Assembly: GCF_000622145.1 (NCBI RefSeq)
Contig: NZ_JHWH01000009.1
Location: 87,683 to 151,682 of the forward strand
Direction of reading: 5' to 3'
Origin: Paracoccus yeei ATCC BAA-599
GTDB lineage: Bacteria > Pseudomonadota > Alphaproteobacteria > Rhodobacterales > Rhodobacteraceae
DNA length: 64,000 nt
Made by a program: the position numbers and the translations under genes. A model generated the notes under the pieces. That model was given only the letters and a program-made list of their open reading frames with translations, had not been told where the DNA came from and did not search any database. This document shows positions 52,791 through 60,973 of this stretch, in pieces (the stretch's first letter is position 1; each line of letters begins with the position of its first letter).

Positions 52791-54268
52791 CCGCGGGCGG
52801 GACCCGCAGCGCGGGCGTCATCGGGGCGGGCTTCGGCGGGCTTGCGCTGGCGATCCGGCTGCAGGCGGCGGGCGTCGCCACCACGCTGTTCGAGGCGCGC
52901 GACAAGCCCGGCGGGCGGGCCTATGTCTATCACGACGCGGGCTTTACCTTCGACGCGGGCCCCACGGTCATCACCGACCCCGACTGCCTGCGCAAGCTGT
53001 GGCGCCTGACCGGCCACGACATCGACCGCGACGTGACGCTGCTGCCGGTCGATCCCTTCTATCGCCTGTGCTGGGAGGACGGCACCGTCTTTGACTATGC
53101 CGACGACCAGGACGGCATCGAGCGCCAGATCGCCGCGATCAGCCCGGGCGACGTGGCGGGCTATCGCCGTTTCCTGGCCTATTCCCGCGCGGTCTATCGC
53201 GAAGGATACGAAAAGCTGGGCGCGGTGCCGTTCCTGCATTTCAGCGACATGATCCGCGCGGCGCCGCAACTGGCGCGGCTGCAGGCGTGGCGCTCGGTCC
53301 ATGCCATGGTCGCGCGCCACATCCGCGACGAACGGCTGCGTCAGGCTTTCAGCTTTCACACGCTGCTGGTGGGCGGGAACCCGTTCTCGACCTCGGCCAT
53401 CTATGCGCTGATCCATGCGCTGGAACGCAAGGGCGGGGTCTGGTTCGCCAAGGGTGGCACCGGCGCGCTGGTCGCGGGCATGGTGCGCCATTTCCAGCGG
53501 CTGGGCGGGACGCTGCGCCTGAACAGCCCCGTCGAGCGGATCGAGACCGAGGGCCGCCGCGCCACCGCGATCCATGCGGGCGGCGGGCGCCACGCCTTCG
53601 ACGTGATCGCCAGCAATGCCGATGTGGTCCATACCTATCGCGCCCTGCTGAGCGATGCTGCCCGGGGCGACCGGCTGGCGGCGCGGCGCCATTCGATGTC
53701 GCTGTTCGTCGTCTATTTCGGCCTGCGCGGCCTGCGCCCGCATCTGCGCCACCACATGGTGCTGTTCGGCCCGCGCTATCGCGGGCTGGTCGACCAGATC
53801 TTTCACGGCAACGGCCTGGCGCAGGATTTCTCGCTTTACCTGCACGCGCCTTCGGTCACGGACGACAGCCTGGCCCCGCCGGGTCACAGCGCCTATTACG
53901 TCCTGGCGCCGGTGCCGCATCTGGGCACGGCGGACCCGGACTGGGAAAGCGCAGCACCCGCCTATCGCGACCGCATCCTCGACTATCTCGAGGCGCGCCA
54001 TATCCCGAACCTGCGGCGCGATCTGGTCACGCTGCGCCATTTCACGCCGCTGGACTTCAAGATGCAGCTGAACGCGCATCTCGGCTCGGCCTTTTCCATC
54101 GAGCCGATCCTGACCCAAAGCGCCTGGTTTCGTCCCCACAACCGCGACGACCGGCTGGACAACCTGTTCCTGGTCGGCGCCGGCACCCATCCCGGCGCAG
54201 GCCTGCCGGGCGTCATCGGCTCGGCCGAGGCGACGGCCTCGCTGATCCTGACGCCGGAGGGGCCATGA
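52787..54268 (+). CDS. crtI: Phytoene desaturase (lycopene-forming)
   Basis: The 493-residue flavoenzyme converts phytoene to lycopene in four desaturations. The FAD motif AGVIGAGFGGLALAIRLQAA opens the protein. FEARDKPGGRAYVYHDAGF, FDAGPTVITDP, RQAFSFHTLLVGGNPFSTSA and the C-terminal bacterial-type desaturase signature FLVGAGTHPGAGLPGVIGSA follow. The start is GTG at 52787, overlapping the crtY stop as GTGA; there is no ATG before the FAD motif, so the GTG is needed. It is coupled to crtB by an ATGA overlap. Confidence 0.94.
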   Translation: MTAGGTRSAGVIGAGFGGLALAIRLQAAGVATTLFEARDKPGGRAYVYHDAGFTFDAGPTVITDPDCLRKLWRLTGHDIDRDVTLLPVDPFYRLCWEDGTVFDYADDQDGIERQIAAISPGDVAGYRRFLAYSRAVYREGYEKLGAVPFLHFSDMIRAAPQLARLQAWRSVHAMVARHIRDERLRQAFSFHTLLVGGNPFSTSAIYALIHALERKGGVWFAKGGTGALVAGMVRHFQRLGGTLRLNSPVERIETEGRRATAIHAGGGRHAFDVIASNADVVHTYRALLSDAARGDRLAARRHSMSLFVVYFGLRGLRPHLRHHMVLFGPRYRGLVDQIFHGNGLAQDFSLYLHAPSVTDDSLAPPGHSAYYVLAPVPHLGTADPDWESAAPAYRDRILDYLEARHIPNLRRDLVTLRHFTPLDFKMQLNAHLGSAFSIEPILTQSAWFRPHNRDDRLDNLFLVGAGTHPGAGLPGVIGSAEATASLILTPEGP

Positions 54269-55191
54269 CGGACAGCACCGTGGCCAATGCCCGCCGTTCC
54301 ATCAAGGCGGGGTCGAAAAGCTTCGGTCTGGCGGCGCGGCTGCTGCCGCCCGCCATGTCGCAGGATTGCGTGATGCTTTACGCCTGGTGCCGCCATGCCG
54401 ACGACGTGATCGACGGGCAGGATGCAGGCTTTGCCGGCGCCGGCACCGATGCCACGCCACCGGCAGAGCGGCTGCAGGCGCTGCGGGACGAAACCCACCA
54501 GGCCCTGGCCGGCGGGTCTGCCACCGAGGTCTTTGCCGGGCTCGCCCGGGTGGTTTCGCGCCATGCCATTCCGCACCGGCACGTGGACGAGATGCTGGAC
54601 GGGTTCGGCATGGATGTCGCCGGGCGGCGCTATGAAACGATCTCGGACCTGCTGGACTACTGCTATCACGTCGCGGGGGTGGTGGGGGTGATGATGGCCC
54701 GCATCATGGGAGCCACCGATCCGGGCACACTGGACCGCGCCAGCGACCTGGGGATCGCCTTTCAGCTGACCAACATCGCCCGCGACGTGATCGACGACGC
54801 GCGCATCGGCCGGGTCTATCTGCCCCGGGCGCTGCTGCGGACCCAGGGGCTGGAGGGCGTCGATCCCGACAACCGGGCCGACCGCGCCGCCTTGCACCGC
54901 TGCGCGCTGCACCTGCTGGACCTGGCCGAGGATTATTACCGCAGCGCCGCCGTGGGCGTCGCGGCGCTGGATCGCCGTCCCGCCTTTGCCATCGCGGCGG
55001 CGCAGGCCATCTATCGTGAAATCGGCGTGATCCTGCGGCGGCGGGGCCCGGACGCCTGGGACCGCCGGATCTCGACCACGACCGCCGGAAAGCTGCGGCT
55101 GATCGCCGGGGCGGCGCCCGGCACGTTACTGGCCCTGCGCCGGCCCGTTCCCCGGTTCGATCGCTCGGCCCTGTTCCGGCGGCCGGGCTGA
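54265..55191 (+). CDS. crtB: Phytoene synthase
   Basis: The 308-residue enzyme joins two GGPP molecules head to head. The opening SIKAGSKSFGLAARLLPPAM, the first Asp-rich motif in YAWCRHADDVIDGQD and the second in NIARDVIDDARIGRVYLP are diagnostic of squalene/phytoene synthases. CYHVAGVVGVMMARIMGA lines the pocket. It is the last gene of the crtXYIB run. Its 3' end overlaps the converging crtZ gene by 66 bases, so the last 22 codons of each are antisense to one another. Confidence 0.94.
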   Translation: MTDSTVANARRSIKAGSKSFGLAARLLPPAMSQDCVMLYAWCRHADDVIDGQDAGFAGAGTDATPPAERLQALRDETHQALAGGSATEVFAGLARVVSRHAIPHRHVDEMLDGFGMDVAGRRYETISDLLDYCYHVAGVVGVMMARIMGATDPGTLDRASDLGIAFQLTNIARDVIDDARIGRVYLPRALLRTQGLEGVDPDNRADRAALHRCALHLLDLAEDYYRSAAVGVAALDRRPAFAIAAAQAIYREIGVILRRRGPDAWDRRISTTTAGKLRLIAGAAPGTLLALRRPVPRFDRSALFRRPG

Positions 55192-55653
55192 TCCCCGGCC
55201 CCGTGCCAGCCGCGCCTTGAGCCGGGCGATGGGCGGAGCGTAAAGAAAGCCGAAGCTGACGCAGCCGTCCCGCCCCTCGACCGCGTGATGCAGCCGGTGG
55301 GCCTGATACAGCCGCTTGAGATAGCCGCGCCGGGGGATATAGCTGAGGGGCCATCGCTTGTGGACCAGCCCGTCGTGGGCGATGAAGTAAAGCAGGCCAT
55401 AGACCGCCATCCCGGCCCCCAGCCAGGTCGCGGGCCACCAGTCCCGGCCCCACCAGAACAGCCCGACCGAGCCCGCGGCAAAGACCAGCGCGTAAAGGTC
55501 GTTCAACTCGAACCCGCCGTCATGGGGTTCGTGGTGCGACTTGTGCCAGCCCCAGCCCCAGCCATGCATGATGTATTTGTGGACCGCCCAGGCCACCGCC
55601 TCCATCGCGGCGACGGTGCCGATCACGATCAGCAGGGGCCCCACCCAGGTCAT
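55126..55653 (-). CDS. crtZ: Beta-carotene hydroxylase
   Basis: The 175-residue membrane protein adds 3- and 3'-hydroxyl groups to beta-carotene, giving zeaxanthin. It contains the four histidine clusters of the non-heme di-iron CrtZ family: HKYIMHG, HKSHHEPHDG, HDGLVHKRW and HRLHHAVEGRDGCVSFGF. Membrane segments lie around LLIVIGTVAAMEAVAWAV and GAGMAVYGLLYFIA. The C-terminus (about 20 residues, Arg/Gly/Pro-rich) is longer than I recall for the roughly 162-residue Paracoccus enzymes, and overlaps crtB antisense. The start ATG at 55653 overlaps the crtE stop by four bases. Confidence 0.93.
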   Translation of the reverse strand: MTWVGPLLIVIGTVAAMEAVAWAVHKYIMHGWGWGWHKSHHEPHDGGFELNDLYALVFAAGSVGLFWWGRDWWPATWLGAGMAVYGLLYFIAHDGLVHKRWPLSYIPRRGYLKRLYQAHRLHHAVEGRDGCVSFGFLYAPPIARLKARLARGRGSARPPEQGRAIEPGNGPAQGQ

Positions 55654-56603
55654 TCCGCCGCCTGCAGGATGTCGTCGGGCGGCAGGGACAGCATCGGCCC
55701 GAAGATCGCCCCCACCATGCGGCGCAACGGGCGGGCGTCGATGCCGCTGGCGTGCAGGGCGCCGTCCGCCTCGGCCAGCAGGGCATGGCAGCGGTTCAGC
55801 GCCTCTGCCGTGCCGAAGACGGCCAGGAAGGTTTCCTTGCCGGCGTCCTTGCCGCAGTCCTTGCCGGTCTGGTCGCTGCGCCGATGCGCGTCGCCCAGAT
55901 CGTCGGCGATCTGGAACGCCTGCCCCAGCGCCCCGGCAAAGCGCAACAGCTGGGTGCAGGCCGCCTCGGGGTGCCGGCCAAGCAGCGCTCCCGCCTCGAC
56001 CGCGGCGCACAGCAGGATGCCGGTCTTGAGCCGGTTGACGCGGCAGATGCGCTCCTGCGGGTCGCAGGCCCCCGCGTCGCCGGGCGAAAAGCCGTTCAGG
56101 TCCAGTTCCTGTCCCGCGACCAGCCCGTTCCAGCCCATCACCCCGGTCAGGATGGCGACCAGCCGCTGGCGGTCCGCGGCATCCACCCCGGGCAGCGCGT
56201 TCGCGATGGCGATGGCCTGGTTCAGCAGGCCGATGGCGGCCAGGATCGCCGTCGCCTCGCCATGCAAGACATGGGTGGTGGGCCGGCCCCGGCGCAGCAG
56301 CGCATTGTCCATCGCCGGCAGGTCGTCCAGGATCAGCGAGGCGGAATGGACCATCTCGAAGGCCACGGCCATGTCGAGCACGGCATCGGGGTCGGCGTCC
56401 TTGCCCGCGACGTGGTTCAGCAGACAGGGCCGCAGCCGCTTGCCATGCGCCATGGCCCCGCGGGCGGCGGCGACCAGGCGCTGGGGGGCAGGGGAAAGAT
56501 CGGCCAGATGCCGCGCGATCCGTGCCTCGAGCAGGGCGACGAAACCCGCGTCCTCCGTTCCAGCCGGATCTCTGCCGGGGTCCGCAGCGGAAATCATCGC
56601 CAC
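55650..56603 (-). CDS. crtE: Geranylgeranyl diphosphate synthase
   Basis: The 317-residue prenyltransferase makes GGPP from IPP and shorter allylic diphosphates. Motifs are AMAHGKRLRPCLL, the first Asp-rich motif in SLILDDLPAMDNALLRRGRP and the second in QAFQIADDLGDAHRRSDQTG, with NRLKTGILLCAAVEAGALLG between them. I favour the GTG start at 56603 because AAGGA lies eight bases upstream; the ATG two codons later (56597) is the alternative and has no well-placed ribosome site. crtE and crtZ form a two-gene operon pointing toward crtB. It diverges from idi across 66 bases. Confidence 0.93.
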   Translation of the reverse strand: MAMISAADPGRDPAGTEDAGFVALLEARIARHLADLSPAPQRLVAAARGAMAHGKRLRPCLLNHVAGKDADPDAVLDMAVAFEMVHSASLILDDLPAMDNALLRRGRPTTHVLHGEATAILAAIGLLNQAIAIANALPGVDAADRQRLVAILTGVMGWNGLVAGQELDLNGFSPGDAGACDPQERICRVNRLKTGILLCAAVEAGALLGRHPEAACTQLLRFAGALGQAFQIADDLGDAHRRSDQTGKDCGKDAGKETFLAVFGTAEALNRCHALLAEADGALHASGIDARPLRRMVGAIFGPMLSLPPDDILQAAE

Positions 56604-56669
56604 GGGAATGATCCTTTGGCGATCCTGCCGCGTTCCCTTGCGGGCACTGGGGCCCCGGGGCGACAGCGC

Positions 56670-57752
56670 ATGACCATGATCGGACGGCAGGGCAGGGGCT
56701 CGGGGGCGAAAGCGGGCACGTTGACCTCTCGGAAGGAGCAGCATCTGGATGCGGTGCTGGCGGGAAAAGCATCGGCGGTCACGACAACCGGGCTGGAGGC
56801 CGTCCGGTTTGAACACGTGGCGCTGCCGGAAGTTTCGTGGGAGGCGATCAATTTGTCCACGCGCTTCCTGGGCCGGCCCATCGGGGCGCCGCTGCTGATC
56901 GGGTCGATGACCGGGGGACCAAGCCGGGCGGCGCAGATCAACCGTACCCTGGCCGGGGCCTGCCAGGCGCTGCGCATTCCGCTGGCCGTCGGCTCGCAGC
57001 GGGTGATGATCGAGGGGGACAGGGACGGCGGTCTTGACCGGGGCCTGCGCCGCATCGCCCCCGACATCCCGATCCTGGCCAATCTGGGCGCGGCGCAACT
57101 GAACCGGGGCTATGGCCGCGACCAGGCACTGCGCGCCATCGAGGCGATCGACGCCCAAGCCCTGATCCTGCACCTGAACCCCCTGCAAGAGGCGGTCCAG
57201 CCCGAGGGCGACCGCGATTGGCGTGGCCTGACCGACAAGATCGGCGACCTGGCGCGCGCCCTGCCCGTGCCGGTGATCGTAAAGGAGGTCGGCGCAGGCC
57301 TTTCCGCCGCCGTTGTCGCACGGCTGGCCGAGGCGGGGATCGGCATCTTCGACGTGGCGGGGGCGGGCGGGACGGACTGGGCGCGAGTCGAGGCCGCCCG
57401 GGCAGGGTCGCAAGCCCAAGCCGAGGTCGCGGCCTGCTTCGCAGGCTGGGGAATACCCACCGCCACCGCGATCCGCATGGCGCGCGCGGCCGCGCCCAAG
57501 GCAACCATCATCGGCTCGGGCGGAATTGTCACGGGGCTGGACGCGGCCCGGGCCATCCGGCTAGGCGCAGATCTGGTCTCGATGGCGGGTGCGGTCCTGC
57601 AGGCTGCTCTGGAAGGACCCGCCACGCTGGAACAACACCTTGGCATCGTTCTGGCGCAACTGCGCACCGCCTGTTTCTGCACCGGCAGCGCCGACCTGGC
57701 GCAGTTGCGCCAGGCACGACTGTTGCCCGCCGGGACCGAGCCCTATTCCTGA
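56670..57752 (+). CDS. idi: Isopentenyl-diphosphate delta-isomerase, type 2 (FMN-dependent)
   Basis: The 360-residue protein is the FMN/NADPH-dependent type 2 isomerase (Fni), supplying DMAPP from IPP for the crt pathway. Family motifs are TSRKEQHLDAVL, LLIGSMTGG, IPLAVGSQRVMIEG, ILANLGAAQLNRG, HLNPLQEAVQPEGDRDW, VIVKEVGAG, IFDVAGAGGTDWARVE and the FMN-phosphate loops TIIGSGGI and SMAGAVLQAAL. The ATG at 56670 is chosen; a second ATG lies two codons on. It sits beside crtE instead of in a mevalonate operon, and is not related to the type 1 Nudix isomerase. Its last ten bases overlap the next gene on the minus strand. Confidence 0.93.
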   Translation: MTMIGRQGRGSGAKAGTLTSRKEQHLDAVLAGKASAVTTTGLEAVRFEHVALPEVSWEAINLSTRFLGRPIGAPLLIGSMTGGPSRAAQINRTLAGACQALRIPLAVGSQRVMIEGDRDGGLDRGLRRIAPDIPILANLGAAQLNRGYGRDQALRAIEAIDAQALILHLNPLQEAVQPEGDRDWRGLTDKIGDLARALPVPVIVKEVGAGLSAAVVARLAEAGIGIFDVAGAGGTDWARVEAARAGSQAQAEVAACFAGWGIPTATAIRMARAAAPKATIIGSGGIVTGLDAARAIRLGADLVSMAGAVLQAALEGPATLEQHLGIVLAQLRTACFCTGSADLAQLRQARLLPAGTEPYS

Positions 57753-57889
57753 TCCTCGTCCTTGCGCGCCTCGCGCCGGTCGGATGCCTTGAGATCGGGG
57801 CGCGGGTCGAAATCCTTGTCGGCGTTTGTCGTATCCACCCGCTTTTCGATGATCTTCTGCTGCTGTTCGTGGGTCTTCTTGCCGGTCAT
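57743..57889 (-). CDS. Small hydrophilic protein, 48 residues
   Basis: The gene is well supported by AGGAG eight bases before the ATG at 57889. The product is highly charged and probably helical or disordered (KKTHEQQQKIIEKRVDTTNA, then DRREARKDEDQE), without membrane or signal segments. I do not recognise a family. The 3' end overlaps idi by ten bases. It lies 33 bases downstream of another small charged protein on the same strand, so the two may be co-transcribed. Such proteins in rhodobacteria are sometimes linked to stress, but nothing in the sequence proves that. Confidence 0.65.
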   Translation of the reverse strand: MTGKKTHEQQQKIIEKRVDTTNADKDFDPRPDLKASDRREARKDEDQE

Positions 57890-57922
57890 GGTCTTGGCTC
57901 CTGTTCGTTCCTGGGCCAGGGT

Positions 57923-58171
57923 TCAGGCCTGACCCGGCGTGTCGTCGTCCCGGTCGCCGTCGCGGTTGTCGACGTGGTCGTGGTGCTGCTGGGTCTGGAC
58001 GTGGCGCGAATCCAGCCCGCGCTGGTCCGAATGGCGCGACTTGTCGCGGTTGGACAGGATTTCGCCGGGGGGCAGCTCCTCGATCTCGTCAGGACCAAGG
58101 GCGCCGGTGCCGTCGCCCTTGCCCTGGTCCTGCTGACCGGCGCCGAACTTCTTGTGGCTTGCGTTTGCCAT
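57923..58171 (-). CDS. Small hydrophilic His/Asp-rich protein, 82 residues
   Basis: GAGGAG stands seven or eight bases before the ATG at 58171. The product is entirely hydrophilic, Gly/Gln-rich at the start (KKFGAGQQDQGKGDGTGALG) and rich in His and Asp at the end (QTQQHHDHVDNRDGDRDDDT). It is probably disordered, and the C-terminus could bind metal. The central ELPPGEILSNRDKSRHSDQR is the most protein-like segment. I do not recognise a function. It follows mauN on the same strand after 56 bases, but its content gives no reason to call it a mau gene. Confidence 0.65.
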   Translation of the reverse strand: MANASHKKFGAGQQDQGKGDGTGALGPDEIEELPPGEILSNRDKSRHSDQRGLDSRHVQTQQHHDHVDNRDGDRDDDTPGQA

Positions 58172-58227
58172 GCGCGCTCTCCTCATCGCTTGGTCAGGAT
58201 CAACGGCTGGCGGGGGTGATTGTTCCG

Positions 58228-59094
58228 TCAGGGACGGGGCGCCCGACCGTGCGCCCGGCTCGACATGCGGAACACGCTGACCGGGCAGGCGTCGATGCAG
58301 CCGCCGCAGTTCTGGCAGTCGCCCGACAGGATCAGCGGGCTGCCCTGGCCCTTCAGCGCGGGGACGATCACATGCGGCTCGGGGCAGATGTTGAAACAGG
58401 CGCCGCAATCGGTGCAGGCGTCGCGCCGCGCGGCCGAGACGCGGACCACCGACCCCCGCCCGATCAATCCGTAGAAGGCGCCGACCGGGCACAGGTGGCT
58501 GCACCAGGCACGGCGCGACACGAACAGGTCCAGCAGGAACACCGCCGCAATGATGGCCCAGCCCAGCCCGATGCCGCCGATCAGGGCGCGCTGCAGCAGG
58601 CTGACGGGGTTCACGAATTCCCACGCCACGGTGCCCGTCACGGCCGAGGCCAGAAGCGTCCCGGCCAGGATCGCCAGCCGCGCGCGGCGGTCGAGCTTGC
58701 GGTCGCGGGTCAGCCCGGTCTTTTCGCGCAGCCAGAAGGCGGTGTCGGTGACGACATTCACCGGGCAGACCCAGCCGCAATAGGCCCGCCCGCCCAGCAC
58801 CAGATAGGCCAGCGCGACCGTCGCCGCCCCGATTGCGACCGGCATGGCGGGCGAGGTGCCGCCCGCGATGCCCTGCAACAGGACATAGGGATCTGCCAGG
58901 GTCAGCATGTCGCCGATCCGGCTGGCGCCGAAATTGCCCCGCGCGATCCAGATCCCAAGCCAGGGGCCCAGCATGAACAGTCCCAGCACCAGAACCTGGC
59001 TTGACCGGCGCAGCAGCCACCATTTGTGGGACCGCAGCAGGCCGCGGGCCTGGACGCTGAGCCTGCGGTTTTCCGACACCAGCCGCCCGATCAT
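58228..59094 (-). CDS. mauN: MauN, polyferredoxin-type membrane protein of the methylamine cluster
   Basis: The 288-residue protein resembles NapH. Membrane segments include VLVLGLFMLGPWLGIWIA, AATVALAYLVLGG, AILAGTLLASAVTGTVAW and GWAIIAAVFLLDLFVS. Cysteine motifs in cytoplasmic loops are CGWVCP and CSHLCPVG, and two [4Fe-4S] ferredoxin motifs near the C-terminus are CTDCGACFNICP and CQNCGGCIDACP. It may pass electrons in the cluster; its role in methylamine dehydrogenase maturation is unproven and I recall it as dispensable in P. denitrificans. I start at ATG 59094, overlapping the mauM stop as ATGA. It is the last mau gene. Confidence 0.9.
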   Translation of the reverse strand: MIGRLVSENRRLSVQARGLLRSHKWWLLRRSSQVLVLGLFMLGPWLGIWIARGNFGASRIGDMLTLADPYVLLQGIAGGTSPAMPVAIGAATVALAYLVLGGRAYCGWVCPVNVVTDTAFWLREKTGLTRDRKLDRRARLAILAGTLLASAVTGTVAWEFVNPVSLLQRALIGGIGLGWAIIAAVFLLDLFVSRRAWCSHLCPVGAFYGLIGRGSVVRVSAARRDACTDCGACFNICPEPHVIVPALKGQGSPLILSGDCQNCGGCIDACPVSVFRMSSRAHGRAPRP

Positions 59095-59756
59095 GTCGCC
59101 CGCCCCGCCCGGTTGCGGCCGTCGCCGCCCAGCCCCAGATCGCGCGGCAGCACCCGGATCGAGGCATGGCCGGTCACGCAATGCTTTTCGCAGGTGCCGC
59201 AGCCGGTGCAATGGCTGGAATGGACCGTCGGCACCAGGATGCGGCGGCCGTCGACCTCGGCCGGCTCCAGCGTGATCGCATCGCCCCGGATCGGGCAGAC
59301 GCGGACGCAGATGCTGCAGTTCATCCCCTTGTAGTTCAGGCAGGTCTCATGCCCCACCAGCACCGCGACGCCCATGTCGGCATCGCGGATCGACGGGATC
59401 TGGCGGTCCAGCGCGCCGGTCGGGCAGGCCCGCGCGCAAGGCACGTCGCGGCACATGTAGCAGGGCGTGTCGCGCGGCGTGAAAAAGGGCGTTCCGACCG
59501 CGGCCTCCTGCCCCCATTCGGCCAGCGAAAGCGTGTGATAGGGGCAGGCCTGCACGCACAGGCCGCAGCGCACGCAGGCGGCCAGGAAATCGTCCTCGGG
59601 CAGGGCGCCGGGCGGGCGCAGGGCGCGGGCATCGGCGCGGTCCGTGGCCTCGACCAGGGCGACCAGGGACACGCCGGCCAGGCACACGGCGCCGGCGCCG
59701 CGTGCGATCTCGGTCATGGCGGTGCGGCGGCTCATCTTGCGTTTGCTGGATGCCAT
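59091..59756 (-). CDS. mauM: MauM, ferredoxin-type iron-sulfur protein
   Basis: The 221-residue protein is NapG-like. The N-terminus carries a twin-arginine-type motif (MSRRTAMTEIARG) followed by a hydrophobic stretch, indicating export by Tat. Four cysteine clusters follow: CVRCGLCVQACP, CYMCRDVPCARACP, CLNYKGMNCSICVRVCP and CTGCGTCEKHC, room for up to four [4Fe-4S] centres. It probably works with MauN as an electron-transfer pair. It lies 26 bases after mauG. Confidence 0.92.
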   Translation of the reverse strand: MASSKRKMSRRTAMTEIARGAGAVCLAGVSLVALVEATDRADARALRPPGALPEDDFLAACVRCGLCVQACPYHTLSLAEWGQEAAVGTPFFTPRDTPCYMCRDVPCARACPTGALDRQIPSIRDADMGVAVLVGHETCLNYKGMNCSICVRVCPIRGDAITLEPAEVDGRRILVPTVHSSHCTGCGTCEKHCVTGHASIRVLPRDLGLGGDGRNRAGRAT

Positions 59757-59782
59757 CCTGTCCCCCCTTGCCTTTGCCCGGC

Positions 59783-60970
59783 CTAGTCCGCGGCGTCGCG
59801 TTTGCGCTCGGCCAGCAGCGGCTCGTAGCGGCGGTCGGTCAGCGTTTCCAGGAAGGCCACCAGCGCATCGACGCGCGCATCGTCCAGCATCAGCCCCGAT
59901 TGCAACTCGGTCAGCGACAGGTTCCGGTCGATCTCGGCCGGGCCCCAGTCCTCGCCGGTCTCGGGGTTGATCTGCGACCCGGGGCGCCGGCTGGTGTATT
60001 TGTTGTAGAACAGAACCGCCGTGCGCAGGTCGGAAAAGGCGCCGTTGTGCATATAGGGCCCGGTCACGGCCACGTTGCGCAGGGTCGGCACCTTCATCCG
60101 CCCCGCCTGGGCGGGGTCGTCGATCCCGGGCCGGTCCAGCAGGCCCAGGTCCAGATGGTTCGGGCCAAGGCCGTTCGCGTCCCGTGCTGCCCGGTTCACC
60201 GGCACGCCGATGTTGTGGTATTCAAAGCTGGTGAAGGTCTCGCGTTCGACGATGCCCTGCTTTTGCAGCTGGTGGCACAGGCGGCAGTTCCAGGTGATGA
60301 AGACGGTGTGGCCGAAGCGTTCCTGCGCGGTCAGTTCCTCTTCGCCGCGCAGGAAGCGGTCATAGCGGGAATCGAAGGGCATGAAGGTTTCGGTGCGCTG
60401 ATAGGCGGCCAGGGCTTCGGCCGCATGGTCGAAGGCGCGGTCCACGTCGCCAAGCGCCTGGGGGCCGAACAGCGCCGCGAAGTCCTGGGCATAGCCGGGA
60501 TCGGCGCGCAGCCGCTCGACCACGGCGGCCTTGTCGGGCATGCCCATCTCGACCGGGTTCAGCATCGGCTGGCCGGCCTGGTCGGCCAGATCGTCGGCAC
60601 GGCCGTCCCAGAACTGGCCGCCCTTGTAGCGGCCCTTGTCGTCGCGGTGAAAGTCCGGGCTCAGCGCGGCATAGGACAGGGTCGGCGTGTTGCGGTCGCC
60701 ATAGGAAACGCCGTCGTCGCCCAAGGACACCGCCCGTCCCGCCGCCCCTTCGCGGGGGTCGGTGAAGGCGTGTTCGGGGTCGTGGCAGGTGGCGCAGGAT
60801 TGCGTGCCCGTCCGCGACAGGGCAGTGTCGTGAAACAGCCGCTGCCCCAGCGCGGCCAGATCGCCCGGCGCGGGCGGTGCGGGCTGCCGGCCGGCCGCCG
60901 CGCCGACCAGAACCGCCCCGGCCAGGGGAATGGCCAGAACCAGCAGGCGAGAGGGAAGACGGCCGGTCAC
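59783..60970 (-). CDS. mauG: MauG, di-heme enzyme completing the TTQ cofactor
   Basis: The 395-residue periplasmic protein has a signal peptide (about residues 1-28) and two c-type heme sites, CATCH (59-63) and CRLCH (229-233). The PYMHNGAFSDLRTAVLFYNK region is typical of di-heme peroxidase relatives. In methylotrophs MauG oxidises the partly formed precursor of methylamine dehydrogenase, cross-linking two light-chain tryptophans into tryptophan tryptophylquinone. Length and position match P. denitrificans MauG. It starts three bases after the mauJ stop. Confidence 0.95.
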   Translation of the reverse strand: MTGRLPSRLLVLAIPLAGAVLVGAAAGRQPAPPAPGDLAALGQRLFHDTALSRTGTQSCATCHDPEHAFTDPREGAAGRAVSLGDDGVSYGDRNTPTLSYAALSPDFHRDDKGRYKGGQFWDGRADDLADQAGQPMLNPVEMGMPDKAAVVERLRADPGYAQDFAALFGPQALGDVDRAFDHAAEALAAYQRTETFMPFDSRYDRFLRGEEELTAQERFGHTVFITWNCRLCHQLQKQGIVERETFTSFEYHNIGVPVNRAARDANGLGPNHLDLGLLDRPGIDDPAQAGRMKVPTLRNVAVTGPYMHNGAFSDLRTAVLFYNKYTSRRPGSQINPETGEDWGPAEIDRNLSLTELQSGLMLDDARVDALVAFLETLTDRRYEPLLAERKRDAAD

Positions 60971-60973
60971 GGC

